Of a stretch of 64,000 bases of DNA, positions 8,247 to 17,377 are shown one piece after another (within the stretch, counting starts at the first letter, position 1; every line of letters starts with the position of its first letter). The notes under the pieces were generated by a model that ran no database searches, had not been told where the DNA came from, and worked only from the letters and a program-made list of their open reading frames with translations. Position numbers and translations under genes: made by a program. The DNA comes from RPQJ01 sp963707145 (lineage in GTDB: Bacteria > Pseudomonadota > Gammaproteobacteria > Steroidobacterales > Steroidobacteraceae), in assembly GCA_963707145.1 (NCBI GenBank), contig CAVPOQ010000003.1, positions 248,001 to 312,000 of the forward strand, in the 5' to 3' direction.

Positions 8247-9293
8247 TCAGATGACGCCGCGGCGCTCCTGGTCGAGCTCGATCGACTCGAACAGCGCGCG
8301 GAAGTTGCCTTCGCCAAAGCCCTCGTTGCCCTTGCGCTGGATGATCTCGAAGAAGATCGGCCCGATGACGTTCTTCGTGAAGATCTGCAGCAGGATGCCG
8401 TCCCGGTCGCTGCCGTCGATCAGGATGCGGCGACGCTCGAGCTCGGCGAGCGTCTCGCGGTGCCCCGTCACGCGGGCGTTCACGCCCTCGTAGTAGGTGT
8501 CCGGCGTGTCCTGGAAGTCGATGCCGTTGCTGCGCAACTGGTCCACGGTGGCGTAGATGTCGCCTGTGGACAGCGCGATGTGCTGGATGCCCTCGCCACG
8601 GTATTCGCGCAGGTACTCCTCGATCTGCGACTTGTCGTCCTGCGACTCGTTGATCGGGATGCGGATCTTGCCGCAGGGACTGGTCATGGCGCGGCTCAGC
8701 AGGCCGGTCTTCCGTCCCTCGATGTCGAAGTAGCGGATCTCCCGGAAGTTGAACAGCCGCTCGTAGAATCCGGCCCAGTGGTCCATGCGCCCGCGCTGCA
8801 CGTTGTGGGTGAGGTGGTCGATGAGCTCGAGGCCCGTCGCACGGCTCGGCACCGCCTGGACCACCGGCACGAAGTCCACGTCGTAGATCGTGCGCTCGCC
8901 GTAGCGGTCCACGAGGTAGATCACGCTGCCGCCGATGCCCTCGATGGCCGGGATGTTGAGTTCCATCGGTCCCACCGGCGTCGCGACCGGCGTGGCGCCG
9001 AGTTCGACGGCGCGACGGAACGCCCCGGCGGCGTCACGCACGCGGAAGGCCATGGCGCAGGCCGAGGGGCCGTGCTGCTGCGCGAAGCGCTGCCCGAAGC
9101 TGCCGGGCTCGGCATTGATGATGAAGTTGACGTCGCCCTGTCGGTGCAGCGTGACGTTCTTGCTGCGGTGGCGGGCCGTCACCGGGAAGCCCATGCGCTC
9201 GAACAGCCCGCGCAGCAGCTCGGGATCGGGCGCCGTGTACTCGACGAACTCGAAGCCGTCGGTGCCCATCGGGTTGTCGAACAGGTCGGCCAT
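8247..9293 (-). CDS. hpd: 4-hydroxyphenylpyruvate dioxygenase
   Basis: 348 residues from MADLFDNPMGTDGFEFVEY. Two VOC-fold halves are visible; the catalytic C-terminal half holds LIDHLTHNVQRGRMDHWA and GEGIQHIALSTGDIY (iron-binding His regions) and the end QIFTKNVIGPIFFEIIQRK with the iron-binding Glu. It converts 4-hydroxyphenylpyruvate to homogentisate. The ATG at 9293 has a GGGGGAG site; the longer open frame upstream is not conserved. First gene of the tyrosine operon. No maleylacetoacetate isomerase gene is seen in the cluster. Confidence 0.96.
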   Translation of the reverse strand: MADLFDNPMGTDGFEFVEYTAPDPELLRGLFERMGFPVTARHRSKNVTLHRQGDVNFIINAEPGSFGQRFAQQHGPSACAMAFRVRDAAGAFRRAVELGATPVATPVGPMELNIPAIEGIGGSVIYLVDRYGERTIYDVDFVPVVQAVPSRATGLELIDHLTHNVQRGRMDHWAGFYERLFNFREIRYFDIEGRKTGLLSRAMTSPCGKIRIPINESQDDKSQIEEYLREYRGEGIQHIALSTGDIYATVDQLRSNGIDFQDTPDTYYEGVNARVTGHRETLAELERRRILIDGSDRDGILLQIFTKNVIGPIFFEIIQRKGNEGFGEGNFRALFESIELDQERRGVI

Positions 9294-9408
9294 GTTGTCT
9301 CCCCCCACCCCCGGCCTCGCATTCTCTGTCGGACGCGTGTGTCGCGAATGGTCGCGGATGATAGTGCAGCGGGTCGATCGCGGGCCAACGACCGGCCGCG
9401 CGGCCCCG

Positions 9409-9445
9409 GAAACGAAACAGGGGCCCCGCCGAGGCGAGACCCCTG
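9409..9445 (-). terminator. Intrinsic terminator after the BON-domain gene
   Basis: On the minus strand a roughly 13-bp stem (outer pairs CAGGGG/CCCCTG) is followed by TTTCGTTT. It sits just below the BON gene stop and separates it from hpd. Confidence 0.8.
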
Positions 9446-9462
9446 CACTCAGGTCCGATCGA

Positions 9463-9996
9463 TCACTTGGGCTTGACGACCAGTCCGTCCTCGACCTTCT
9501 TGACGTCCTTGACGCCCTTGGCAACATCGAGAGCGCGCTTCTTGGCGCCTTCGCCGGCCACGAAGCCGCCGAGCTGCACGATGCTGTCTCGCGCCTCGAC
9601 GTTGATCGCGCCGCCGTCGACTTCCTTCTCGTCGATCAGCGCCGCCTTGACCTTGCCCACCAGCACGGTGTCATCGAGCTTCGAACCCATCGAGGTCGCG
9701 GGATGCACGATCAGCTTGTTGTGCACCTTGGTGACGCCCTTGGCGCCCTTGGCGACGCCCTCGGCGGCGGTCTTCTGCTCCGGCTTGGTCACGAAGCCGG
9801 TCAGCAGCACCTGGCCCTTGTAGACCTCGACGTTGATGTCGCTGCTCGGCACGTCCTTCGCGCCGACGAGGCCTGCCTTCACCTCGGAGGTGATCGTGCC
9901 GTCGTCCATATGCTCGCCGGTCGTCTTGTCCGCGAGTGCGGGCCCCGCGACGGCGACCAGCGTCGCCGCGAACAGGGCCAGAATCTTGCTCTTCAT
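9463..9996 (-). CDS. Periplasmic protein with two BON domains (OsmY-like)
   Basis: 177 residues starting MKSKILALFAATLVAVAGPALA, a clear Sec signal peptide. Two BON domains follow: about 40-105 (VKAGLVGAKDVPSSDINVEV, then GVTKVHNKLIV) and about 112-175 (VKAALIDEKEVDGGAINVEA, then DVKKVEDGLVVKP). BON domains bind membranes or envelope surfaces; OsmY is an osmotically induced periplasmic chaperone. An AGGAG site precedes the ATG at 9996. It is a single-gene unit with its own terminator. The exact role is not known. Confidence 0.9.
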   Translation of the reverse strand: MKSKILALFAATLVAVAGPALADKTTGEHMDDGTITSEVKAGLVGAKDVPSSDINVEVYKGQVLLTGFVTKPEQKTAAEGVAKGAKGVTKVHNKLIVHPATSMGSKLDDTVLVGKVKAALIDEKEVDGGAINVEARDSIVQLGGFVAGEGAKKRALDVAKGVKDVKKVEDGLVVKPK

Positions 9997-10086
9997 CTGC
10001 AGTCTCCTAGTGGTGAACACGAAATCACGTCCGTCGCATCTGACCGATCCGCAGTGACACTGGCCCCGCGACGGCGTCTCCAACGG

Positions 10087-10162
10087 TGGTGGGCCGTGCT
10101 GGATTCGAACCAGCGACCAACTGGTTAAAAGCCAGCTGCTCTACCGACTGAGCTAACGGCCC
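10087..10162 (-). tRNA. tRNA-Lys(TTT)
   Basis: 76 nt with encoded CCA. Cloverleaf: GGGCCGT acceptor, GCTCAGTCGGTAGAGC D arm, anticodon loop CTTTTAA with anticodon TTT, and T arm GCTGGTTCGAATCCAGC. It lies 42 bp beyond queC on the same strand. Confidence 0.97.
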
Positions 10163-10204
10163 TCGCGGCGGGCGCCGCAATGATACCGGATCGACCGGGG
10201 AGGA

Positions 10205-10909
10205 TCATCGGTAGACGGTGGGATCGGGCACGCCCGCGGCCGCGAAACCCTCCCGACGCAGGCGACAGGCGTCGCAGCAGCCGCAGGCGCGGCCCGCGTT
10301 GTCCGCCTGGTAGCAGGACACCGTGAGCGAGTAATCCACGCCGAGTGTGGCGCCGCGCCGGATGATCTCGGCCTTCGACAGCGCGATGAGCGGCGTGCGG
10401 ATGCGCAACCGCGCTCCGCCCTCGACCCCGGCGCGCGTCGCGAGGTTCGCCATCTGCTCGAACGCTTCGATGAAGGCCGGGCGGCAGTCGGGGTAGCCGG
10501 AGTAGTCCACCGCGTTCACGCCGATAAAGATCTCCTCGGCGCCGAGCACCTCGCTCCATGCGAGTGCGAGCGACAGGAACACCGTGTTGCGCGCCGGCAC
10601 GTAGGTGACCGGGATTCCCTCGGTCGGGCCCTCGGGCACGCCGATCCCGGGGTCCGTGAGCGCCGATCCGCCGAATCCCGCGAGGTCGATGTGCATCACG
10701 CGGTGCTCGACCGCGCCGAGCGCCGTCGCCACCCGGGCGGCCGCCGCGAGCTCCGCGGCGTGGCGCTGCCCGTAGGCGAAACTCAGGGCGTGGCAGTCGC
10801 AGCCCTCCTCGCGCGCAATGGCGAGGCAGGTCGCCGAGTCGAGTCCGCCGGAGACCAGCACGACGACGGGACGGCGTGTCGCCGGGGCGGGCGACTGCGG
10901 CGCGGTCAC
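10205..10909 (-). CDS. queC: 7-cyano-7-deazaguanine synthase QueC
   Basis: 234 residues. It converts 7-carboxy-7-deazaguanine to preQ0 with ATP and ammonia, in queuosine biosynthesis. The N-terminal PP-loop is LVSGGLDSATCLA (near 18-30), followed by YGQRH, and a zinc-binding Cys cluster (ACGCCDACRLRR) near the C-terminus. It starts at GTG 10909, overlapping the queE stop in GTGA, so the two are coupled. It ends the long tol-pal/que transcription unit. Confidence 0.96.
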   Translation of the reverse strand: MTAPQSPAPATRRPVVVLVSGGLDSATCLAIAREEGCDCHALSFAYGQRHAAELAAAARVATALGAVEHRVMHIDLAGFGGSALTDPGIGVPEGPTEGIPVTYVPARNTVFLSLALAWSEVLGAEEIFIGVNAVDYSGYPDCRPAFIEAFEQMANLATRAGVEGGARLRIRTPLIALSKAEIIRRGATLGVDYSLTVSCYQADNAGRACGCCDACRLRREGFAAAGVPDPTVYR

Positions 10910-11544
10910 CGGCCTGGCTCCCCGCCCCACAGCAGCTTGTGCAGTTGCAGCTGCAAGCGCACCTCCAGGCGGTCGGCGAGAATCCACTCCGCGAGCTGCC
11001 GCGGCTCGACCTGGCCCCAGCTCGGCGACAGCAGCACCTGGCACGGCCACCTGGCCCGCTCGCGCAACAGGTCGCGTGCCCACTCGTAGTCGGGACGCGA
11101 GCAGACGACGATCTTCAGCTGGTCGCGCGGCGTGAGCAGATCGAGGTTGGCGAGGCGATTGCGGAGCTGCTCGCCGGAGTCGGGGGTCTTCAGGTCCACC
11201 ACCCGGCTGACCCGCGGGTCCACGGGCGCAACGTCCATCGCGCCGCTGGTCTCCAGCGAGACCTCGAAACCGGCGTCGCACAGCGCGACGAGCAGTCCAA
11301 GGCATGACTTCTGCGCCAGCGGCTCGCCGCCCGTGACGCACACGTGGCGCACGCCGCTGCCGCGCGCGTCCTCGATCAGCTCCGCTACGGTGCGCCACGC
11401 TCCGCCGTGGAAGGCGTATGCGGTGTCGCAGTATGAGCAGCGCAGCGGACAGCCCGTGAGCCGGATGAAGAACGTCGGCCAGCCGACCGCATCCGCCTCA
11501 CCCTGGATCGAGACGAAAGTCTCGGTGAGCTTGAGCCGGCTCAC
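10906..11544 (-). CDS. queE: 7-carboxy-7-deazaguanine synthase QueE
   Basis: 212 residues. A radical-SAM enzyme making 7-carboxy-7-deazaguanine from 6-carboxytetrahydropterin. The cluster cysteines are C32, C36 and C39 in GCPLRCSYCDTAYAF, and the SAM-binding GGEP (VTGGEPLAQ) is present. The N-terminal FVSIQGEADAVGWPTFFIRL is typical. Its ATG overlaps the cpoB stop in ATGA. The tol-pal-cpoB-queE-queC order is common in gammaproteobacteria. Confidence 0.96.
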   Translation of the reverse strand: MSRLKLTETFVSIQGEADAVGWPTFFIRLTGCPLRCSYCDTAYAFHGGAWRTVAELIEDARGSGVRHVCVTGGEPLAQKSCLGLLVALCDAGFEVSLETSGAMDVAPVDPRVSRVVDLKTPDSGEQLRNRLANLDLLTPRDQLKIVVCSRPDYEWARDLLRERARWPCQVLLSPSWGQVEPRQLAEWILADRLEVRLQLQLHKLLWGGEPGR

Positions 11545-12302
11545 CTGCGCTCGACGTCCATCCTGGTGATCCGCTCGGCCGCAAGGCGTGCCGCCTCCGT
11601 GCCGGGGTAGCTCGTAGTCACCCTCGTCAGCGTCGTACGCGCGTTGCGGAACGCCTTCAGCTCATACTGGCTGTAGCCCACCATGAGCATCGCGTCGGCC
11701 GCCTTCGGCGAGTCGGGATGGCGCTCGAGCACCGCCTGGAAGCTCCTGAGCGCTGCCGCGTACTCTTTCTGCTGGTAGAGCGCCTCGCCGAGCCAGTAAG
11801 TCGCGTTGTCGGCGCGCGGGCCGTCCGGGTACTTGGCGAGGTACATCTCGAAGCCGCGGACCGCGTCCGGGTAACGTCCCGCCTTGAGCGCGGCGAAGGC
11901 GTCGCCGTACACCGCCGCCTCGTCCGACTCCCGGATCGCCTGCTCGGTCGGCGCGGCGCCGCCGGGCGCGGCGCCACCGGCGGCACCGTGTTCGACGAGC
12001 AGCAGCCGACGGTCCAGGTCCGAGTAGAGGTTGCGCTGCTGCTGGCGCATCGACTCGAGTTCGTGCCGGGCCTCTTCGATCTGCCCGCGCAGCGCGCGCA
12101 GTTCGGCACGCGCCGCCTCGATCTGCTGCTGTGCGGCGACGATGCTCTGGCTGGCCCGTTCCAGCGTGACGATCTGGGCAGCGAGTTCGTCGGTGCGCGC
12201 CTCGAGTTCCTTGTTGCTGGCGGTGCGGGACTCCGCGGGCGTCGCCGCGAGCAGCAGGGACGCGACCGGCAGCAGCGGCAGCAGGCGTAGCCTCATGTCC
12301 AT
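11541..12302 (-). CDS. cpoB: Cell division coordinator CpoB (YbgF)
   Basis: 253 residues: a signal peptide (to about residue 25, ATPAESRTA), an N-terminal coiled coil (about 28-95, rich in Glu, Arg and Gln), an Ala/Gly/Pro linker, then TPR repeats (about 130-250; YWLGEALYQQKEYAAALRSF). CpoB links peptidoglycan synthesis to Tol-mediated outer-membrane constriction in the periplasm. It starts right after pal. MDM or the second Met two codons later could be the start. Confidence 0.93.
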   Translation of the reverse strand: MDMRLRLLPLLPVASLLLAATPAESRTASNKELEARTDELAAQIVTLERASQSIVAAQQQIEAARAELRALRGQIEEARHELESMRQQQRNLYSDLDRRLLLVEHGAAGGAAPGGAAPTEQAIRESDEAAVYGDAFAALKAGRYPDAVRGFEMYLAKYPDGPRADNATYWLGEALYQQKEYAAALRSFQAVLERHPDSPKAADAMLMVGYSQYELKAFRNARTTLTRVTTSYPGTEAARLAAERITRMDVERR

Positions 12303-12303
12303 C

Positions 12304-12849
12304 TCACGGCGAGTAGACGAGTTCGACGCGACGGTTCTGCGCCAGCGCGGCCTCGTCCGTGCCCTCGACCGCGGGACGCTCCTCGCCGTAGCTCACGGTG
12401 GTGACCTGTGACTCCGCGACGCCCTGCGCGAGCAGCGCGCGGCGCACGGCCTGCGCGCGCCGCTCCCCCAGCCCGATGTTGTATTCACGCGAGCCGCGAT
12501 CATCGGTGTGGCCCTCGAGGCGCACGCGGGCGGTCGGATACTTGACCATATAGGCCGCATGCGCGGCGACCACCGAAATGTAGTCGCTGCGGATCTCGCT
12601 GCTGTCGAACTCGAAGTACACGACGCTCTTCTGCTGGAGCGACGCGAGCGCCTGCTGCTGCGGCGTCAGCGCCGCGGTGCCGGTCGCCTTGCCGGCGGCC
12701 GCGGTCCCGTCGTTGCCGAGCGCGGTGGTCGCGGTCGCGCCGGTCTCCACCGGCACGGCGGCCGCGTCGGGCTTGGTCTGCTTCGGCTTCTGGCAGGCGG
12801 CGAGGCCCAGCGCCAGCAGGGCGACGGCGAGCACGTGGGTCGTCTTCAT
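12304..12849 (-). CDS. pal: Peptidoglycan-associated lipoprotein Pal
   Basis: 181 residues starting MKTTHVLAVALLALGLAAC; the lipobox LAAC gives lipidated Cys19. A low-complexity linker precedes the OmpA-like domain (about 75-181) with VYFEFDSSEI, LEGHTDDRGSREYN and LGERRAQAVRRAL, the peptidoglycan-binding motifs. It anchors the outer membrane to the wall within Tol-Pal. The start is set by the signal peptide; the open frame 25 codons upstream is not conserved. Confidence 0.97.
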   Translation of the reverse strand: MKTTHVLAVALLALGLAACQKPKQTKPDAAAVPVETGATATTALGNDGTAAAGKATGTAALTPQQQALASLQQKSVVYFEFDSSEIRSDYISVVAAHAAYMVKYPTARVRLEGHTDDRGSREYNIGLGERRAQAVRRALLAQGVAESQVTTVSYGEERPAVEGTDEAALAQNRRVELVYSP

Positions 12850-12937
12850 GTCGGTCGGTCTCCTTCTCGAATTCCCATGGTCCGCCGGGCGCTGCCCGCC
12901 AAAGCAGCGCGCCTTGTACCACAACCCCGGCCAGCGA

Positions 12938-14261
12938 TCACTCGCGCGGCGGGAACGGCGACCACGCCGGGTCGCGCACGTCGCCCTGGTCGGAGCTCAG
13001 CCGCTGGCGGAACGCGCCGTCCGAGGACACCGTCGCCAGTTCGCCGCGACCGCGCTCGCGACTCGCATGGATCAGCATGGCCCCGTTCGGCGCGAAGCTC
13101 GGCGACTCGTCCTGCCCGGACGTGGTGAGCACCCGCAGGTTGCGCGAGGCGAGGTCCATCACGGCGATCCGGTAGTTGCCGCGATCGAGGGTCACCATCG
13201 CGAGTTCCTTGCCGTCCGGCGACAGCCGCGGTCGCGCGTTGTAGGAGTTCGTGAAGCTCACGCGCTCGGCGCGTCGGTCGCCGTCGAGCGTGACGCGGTA
13301 GATCTGTGCGTTGCCGGCCCGGTCGGAGGTGAAGAACAGGCTCGCGCCATCCCGCGCCCACTCCGGCTCGGTGTCGATGGCCTCGTCCGTGGTGATCCGC
13401 GCCAGGGCCTGCGAGGCGAGTTCGAGCGTGTAGACGTCGAGGTTGCCATCGCGCGAGAGCGTCAGCGCGAGACGTGCGCCGTCGGGCGACCACGCCGGGG
13501 CGCCGTTGATGCCCGAGCGCGCCGAGACCCGCCGGCGCTCGCCGGTGGCGAGACGCTGCACGTAGATCGCCGAGGCCTTCCCCTCGAAGGACACGTAGGC
13601 GAGGCTGCGGCCGTCCGGCGACCACGCCGGCGACATCAGCGGTTCGCTCGAGTCGGCGATCGTGCGCGGGTTGTGGCCGTCGGCGTCGGCGACGATCAGC
13701 CGGTAGCGCTGCGCGGGCGGGCGCCCCTCCACCGCGACGTAGGCGATGCGGGTCGAGAACGCGCCCGGGGTGCCCGTCAGGCGCTCGAACACGAGGTCGG
13801 CGACGCGGTGCGCCGTGGCGCGCAGTCCGCGCTCCGTGGACGGCAGCCGCTGCGACAGCAGCGAGGCGCCGGTTCGCACGTTGAACAGTTCGAAGTTCAC
13901 CGCCAGGCCCGCCGCGTCGGGTTCGACCCGGCCGACGACGATGAAGTCGGCACGCAGCAGCCGCCAGTCCTCGAAGCGGATCTCGGCGCCGGTGGTGGGC
14001 CGCGCCACCAGGTCACGACGCTCCAGCGGCGCGAAGCGCCCGCTGATGCGCAGGTCGTTCGCAACGACCGCCGCGAGGTCCGTGGCGGCGCCCTCGGCCT
14101 GGCCACGCGAACGGCACGATCGCGATCGGCACCGCATCGCGCACCCCCTGGGTGACGTCGAGGCGCAACTGCGCGTGGCTCGCGCCGCAGGCGACCAGCA
14201 TCGCGAACGAGCCGAGCGCCAGCCCGGCGCGACGGCGGAAAGCGGCCGTGAGTCCCTGCAT
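12938..14261 (-). CDS. tolB: Tol-Pal translocation protein TolB (one frameshift)
   Basis: Periplasmic beta-propeller partner of Pal. The N-terminal part from ATG 14261 is MQGLTAAFRRRAGLALGS plus the signal peptide and QLRLDVTQGVRDAVPIAIVP. It changes frame near 14100 and continues GQAEGAATDLAAVVANDL to the end (DPAWSPFPPRE). The propeller repeats SPAWSPDGRSLAYVS, APAWSPDGARLALT and RPRLSPDGKELAMV are intact. Joined length is about 440 residues, normal for TolB. Because tolB sits in an otherwise intact tol-pal operon, the frameshift is probably a sequencing or assembly error. Confidence 0.93.
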
Positions 14262-14268
14262 GGTCGAG

Positions 14269-15177
14269 CTACTCCGTGGGCTTGAAGACGATCTCGAGAC
14301 GCCGCTCGAAGGCCCGCGGGTCGCGGGGTGCGGGCAGCGGCGAGGCCCGGTAGACGGCGTTGGCGATCGACTCGCGCACCGCCGCGTCGCCGTTGCAGGT
14401 GCCGAGCGTCACGTCCGTCACGGTGCCGCCCGGCGCCTGCGTGACAAAGAGCGTGCACTGCAGTCCCGCGCGTGCCGAGGACGGACGGATCCAGTTGCGT
14501 TCGATGGTCTGGGACAGTAGCCGACGATACTCGTCCAGCACTCCGGCGCTCGCCACCGACGCGCCCTCCTCCTCCGCGGCGAGCCGTCGCTGCAGTGCCG
14601 CCTCGCGCTCGGCCCGCAGGCTGGCATCACGCTCGGCCTGCGCCTGCTCGTCGGCCTTGCGCTGCGTCTCGGCGGCAGCGAGCTTGCGCCGCGCCTCATC
14701 GTCGGCAGCCTTGCGCTTTGCCTCGGCCTCGGCCGAGCGGCGGCGCTCTGCCGCCTGCTCCTCGGTGCGCCGCTGCTGGGCGGCCGCCTGCTCGTGCTCG
14801 AGCTGCGCCTTGCGCTCCGCTGCGCGGTCCGTTGCCGCCTGCTGCTCGAGCTCGCGACGCTCGCGGTCCGCCTGCGCAGCCCGCTGCGCGTCGGCGACCT
14901 CCTCGGCGCGGCGCTGCTCGGCAGCGTCCGCGGCGGGTTCGGGCGGCGTCGGCTCGGCCCGTGACGGCAGCGCGGCGGCCGGCTCGAGTCGAGGCGCCGC
15001 AGCAGGCGGCCGTCCGGGCGGCGACTCCTCGACCACGTAGCCCTCGATGGCAATCTCGACCGGAGGTTGCGAGGAGGTCCAGCGCAGCGCCGCACCGGCG
15101 AGCACCGCCAGCAGCGCGAGGTGCAGTCCCGCCGAGCCTGCCAGCGGTCGCAGATGCTCCTGGAGGAAGCCCGGCAT
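14269..15177 (-). CDS. tolA: Cell envelope integrity protein TolA
   Basis: 302 residues. One inner-membrane helix (about 13-32, LHLALLAVLAGAALRW), a Pro-rich stretch, then a long Ala/Glu/Arg/Lys helical domain II (about 80-200), and the C-terminal domain III with NWIRPSSARAGLQCTLFVTQ and NAVYRASPLPAPRDP, which contacts TolB and Pal. Shorter domain II than in E. coli. It lies 3 bp after tolR. Confidence 0.95.
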   Translation of the reverse strand: MPGFLQEHLRPLAGSAGLHLALLAVLAGAALRWTSSQPPVEIAIEGYVVEESPPGRPPAAAPRLEPAAALPSRAEPTPPEPAADAAEQRRAEEVADAQRAAQADRERRELEQQAATDRAAERKAQLEHEQAAAQQRRTEEQAAERRRSAEAEAKRKAADDEARRKLAAAETQRKADEQAQAERDASLRAEREAALQRRLAAEEEGASVASAGVLDEYRRLLSQTIERNWIRPSSARAGLQCTLFVTQAPGGTVTDVTLGTCNGDAAVRESIANAVYRASPLPAPRDPRAFERRLEIVFKPTE

Positions 15178-15180
15178 CGC

Positions 15181-15630
15181 TCAGCGCTTCCCGCCGGCGG
15201 GCGGGGACGACGCCGGGGACTCGGTCGCGAATCCGACTTTCTGCGCACCGGCCTGCTGCAGCAACGCCATACCCTCCACCACGCGACCGTACTGCACGGT
15301 CCTGTCTGCCTTGACCACCACCGGGCGCGCGGGTTCCCTGCGCAGCACGGCGGAGGCGAGTTCGAGCACCCGCTGCGTCTCGAGCGGCGCGCGCGGATCG
15401 CCGATGTTGAGATACATGGCGCCCCCGGCGTCGATGCTGAGCACCAGCGGCTCGGTGTCCGCCGGCAACGGCTCCGCCGACGCCTTCGGCAGGTCCACCT
15501 TGACGCCCTGGCTCAGCATCGGCGCGGTCACCATGAAGATGATCAGCAGCACGAGCATCACGTCGATGTAGGGCACGACGTTGATCTCGCCGATCATCTT
15601 CCGCCCGCGGTTGCGCGACACCGGCGCCAC
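15181..15630 (-). CDS. tolR: Biopolymer transport/Tol protein TolR
   Basis: 149 residues with one N-terminal membrane helix (INVVPYIDVMLVLLIIFMV). Asp23 inside the helix is the conserved residue of the TolQR proton channel. The C-terminal periplasmic domain (VVVKADRTVQYGRVVEGM) is typical. It lies 3 bp after tolQ. Confidence 0.97.
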   Translation of the reverse strand: MAPVSRNRGRKMIGEINVVPYIDVMLVLLIIFMVTAPMLSQGVKVDLPKASAEPLPADTEPLVLSIDAGGAMYLNIGDPRAPLETQRVLELASAVLRREPARPVVVKADRTVQYGRVVEGMALLQQAGAQKVGFATESPASSPPAGGKR

Positions 15631-15633
15631 GGC

Positions 15634-16308
15634 TCAGCCCTGCGCCCCGGCGTGGCGCTGCAGGATCGTGGAGAACTCCTCCATGAACGCGTCGTAGCGC
15701 AGCTCGAGCCGGCCGACCTGGTCGGCGTAACGGTTGTAGCCGATCACCGCCGGGATCGCGGCGAACAGGCCCATCGCGGTGGCGATCAGCGCCTCGGCGA
15801 TGCCGGGCGCGACCATGGCGAGCGTCGCCTGCTGCACGTTCCCGAGTCCCTGGAACGCGCTCATGATTCCCCACACGGTGCCGAACAGGCCGACGTAGGG
15901 ACTCGTCGAGCCGATGGTCGCGAGCGTCGCGAGGTTGTGCTCGAGTCGGTCGGTCTCGCGCAGCTGCGCGACGCGCATCGCCCGGCGGCTGCCCTCGAGC
16001 AACTGGCCGGCGCCGAGGCCCGGCTGCTTGCGCAGCCGCGCGAACTCGCGGAAGCCCGCGACGAACACACCCACCATGCCCGTGGGCGAGCTGGCCTCGA
16101 GCGACTTGTAGAGCGCCGCGAGGTCGCCGCCCGACCAGAACTGGTCCTCGAAGCGGTCCGCGGCGAGGCGTTCTGTCTTCAGCAGCTGCCACTTGCGGAA
16201 GATGATCGCCCACGACACCACCGACGCCGCCACCAGCAGCGCCATGACGAACTGCACGATCAGGCTCGCCTGCAGGATGAGGTCGAAGGCGGAGTGCTCG
16301 CCGATCAT
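15634..16308 (-). CDS. tolQ: Tol-Pal proton-channel protein TolQ
   Basis: 224 residues, a MotA/TolQ/ExbB channel subunit with three membrane segments: about 13-35 (LIVQFVMALLVAASVVSW), about 130-155 (IGSTSPYVGLFGTVWGIMSA) and about 165-190 (ALIATAMGLFAAIPAVIGYN). It uses the proton gradient with TolR to energise TolA. It starts 9 bp after the ruvB stop; the ybgC thioesterase often found here is absent. Confidence 0.97.
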   Translation of the reverse strand: MIGEHSAFDLILQASLIVQFVMALLVAASVVSWAIIFRKWQLLKTERLAADRFEDQFWSGGDLAALYKSLEASSPTGMVGVFVAGFREFARLRKQPGLGAGQLLEGSRRAMRVAQLRETDRLEHNLATLATIGSTSPYVGLFGTVWGIMSAFQGLGNVQQATLAMVAPGIAEALIATAMGLFAAIPAVIGYNRYADQVGRLELRYDAFMEEFSTILQRHAGAQG

Positions 16309-16317
16309 GCGGTGTCC

Positions 16318-17361
16318 TCAGTGGTCGAACAGGCCCGGCGTGCCGGGGGTGCGCTCGGCGGGGGGTGGCGACAGGCCGAAGTGCAGATAGGCGCTGCGCG
16401 TCGCGACCCGGCCGCGCGCCGTGCGCATGATGTAGCCCTGCTGGATCAGGAACGGCTCGATCACGTCCTCGATCGTGCCGCGCTCCTCGCCGAGCGCCGC
16501 AGCGAGGCTGTCGACGCCCACCGGACCGCCGTCGAACTTCTCGATGATGGTGAGCATGAGACGCCGGTCCATCGGGTCGAAACCCTGTGGATCCACGTCG
16601 AGCAGGTCGAGAGCGTCCTGCGCCACCGCATCGGTGATGCGGCCCTGTGCCTTGACTTCGGCAAAGTCGCGCACGCGCCGCAGCAGGCGGTTGACGATGC
16701 GCGGCGTGCCGCGCGCGCGCTGGGCGATACGCACCGCGCCCTCGGCGTCGATCGGGACCCCGAGGATGCCGGCCGATCGCGTGACGATCCGCGTGAGATC
16801 CTCGTGTCCGTAGAACTCGAGGCGCTGCACGATGCCGAAGCGATCGCGCAGCGGCGAGGTGAGGAGTCCGGCGCGGGTCGTGGCCCCCACCAGCGTGAAC
16901 GGCGGCAGGTCGATCTTGATCGAGCGGGCCCCGGGGCCCTCGCCGATCATGATGTCGAGCTGGAAGTCCTCCATCGCGGGATAGAGGATTTCCTCGACCA
17001 CCGGACTCAGGCGGTGGATCTCGTCCACGAACAGGATCTCGTTGGCCTGCAGGTTGGTGAGCAGCGCGGCGAGGTCGCCCGGCCGCTCGAGCACCGGACC
17101 GGAAGTCTGCTTGAAGCCCGCGCCGAGCTCGTTGGCGATCACGTGGGCGAGCGTGGTCTTGCCGAGCCCCGGTGGCCCGAAGATCAGCACGTGATCGAGC
17201 GCGTCGCGACGCTGGCGGGCGGCGGCGATGAAGATCTCCATCTGCGCCTTGACCGCCGGCTGCCCCACGTAGTCGGCAAGCGACTTGGGGCGAACCGCAC
17301 GGTCGTACGCTTCCTCGTCGCGCTGGTTGCCGCCGGAGACGACGCGGTCCTGCTCGATCAT
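16318..17361 (-). CDS. ruvB: Holliday junction branch migration ATPase RuvB
   Basis: 347 residues. An AAA+ motor with Walker A GPPGLGKTT (62-70), Walker B FVDEIHR, sensor motif TLVGATTRAGLLTSPLRDRF and the C-terminal winged helix ending TARGRVATRSAYLHFG. Full length. It drives branch migration with RuvA. Confidence 0.98.
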   Translation of the reverse strand: MIEQDRVVSGGNQRDEEAYDRAVRPKSLADYVGQPAVKAQMEIFIAAARQRRDALDHVLIFGPPGLGKTTLAHVIANELGAGFKQTSGPVLERPGDLAALLTNLQANEILFVDEIHRLSPVVEEILYPAMEDFQLDIMIGEGPGARSIKIDLPPFTLVGATTRAGLLTSPLRDRFGIVQRLEFYGHEDLTRIVTRSAGILGVPIDAEGAVRIAQRARGTPRIVNRLLRRVRDFAEVKAQGRITDAVAQDALDLLDVDPQGFDPMDRRLMLTIIEKFDGGPVGVDSLAAALGEERGTIEDVIEPFLIQQGYIMRTARGRVATRSAYLHFGLSPPPAERTPGTPGLFDH

Positions 17362-17377
17362 GACGCGCTGCGCACCT

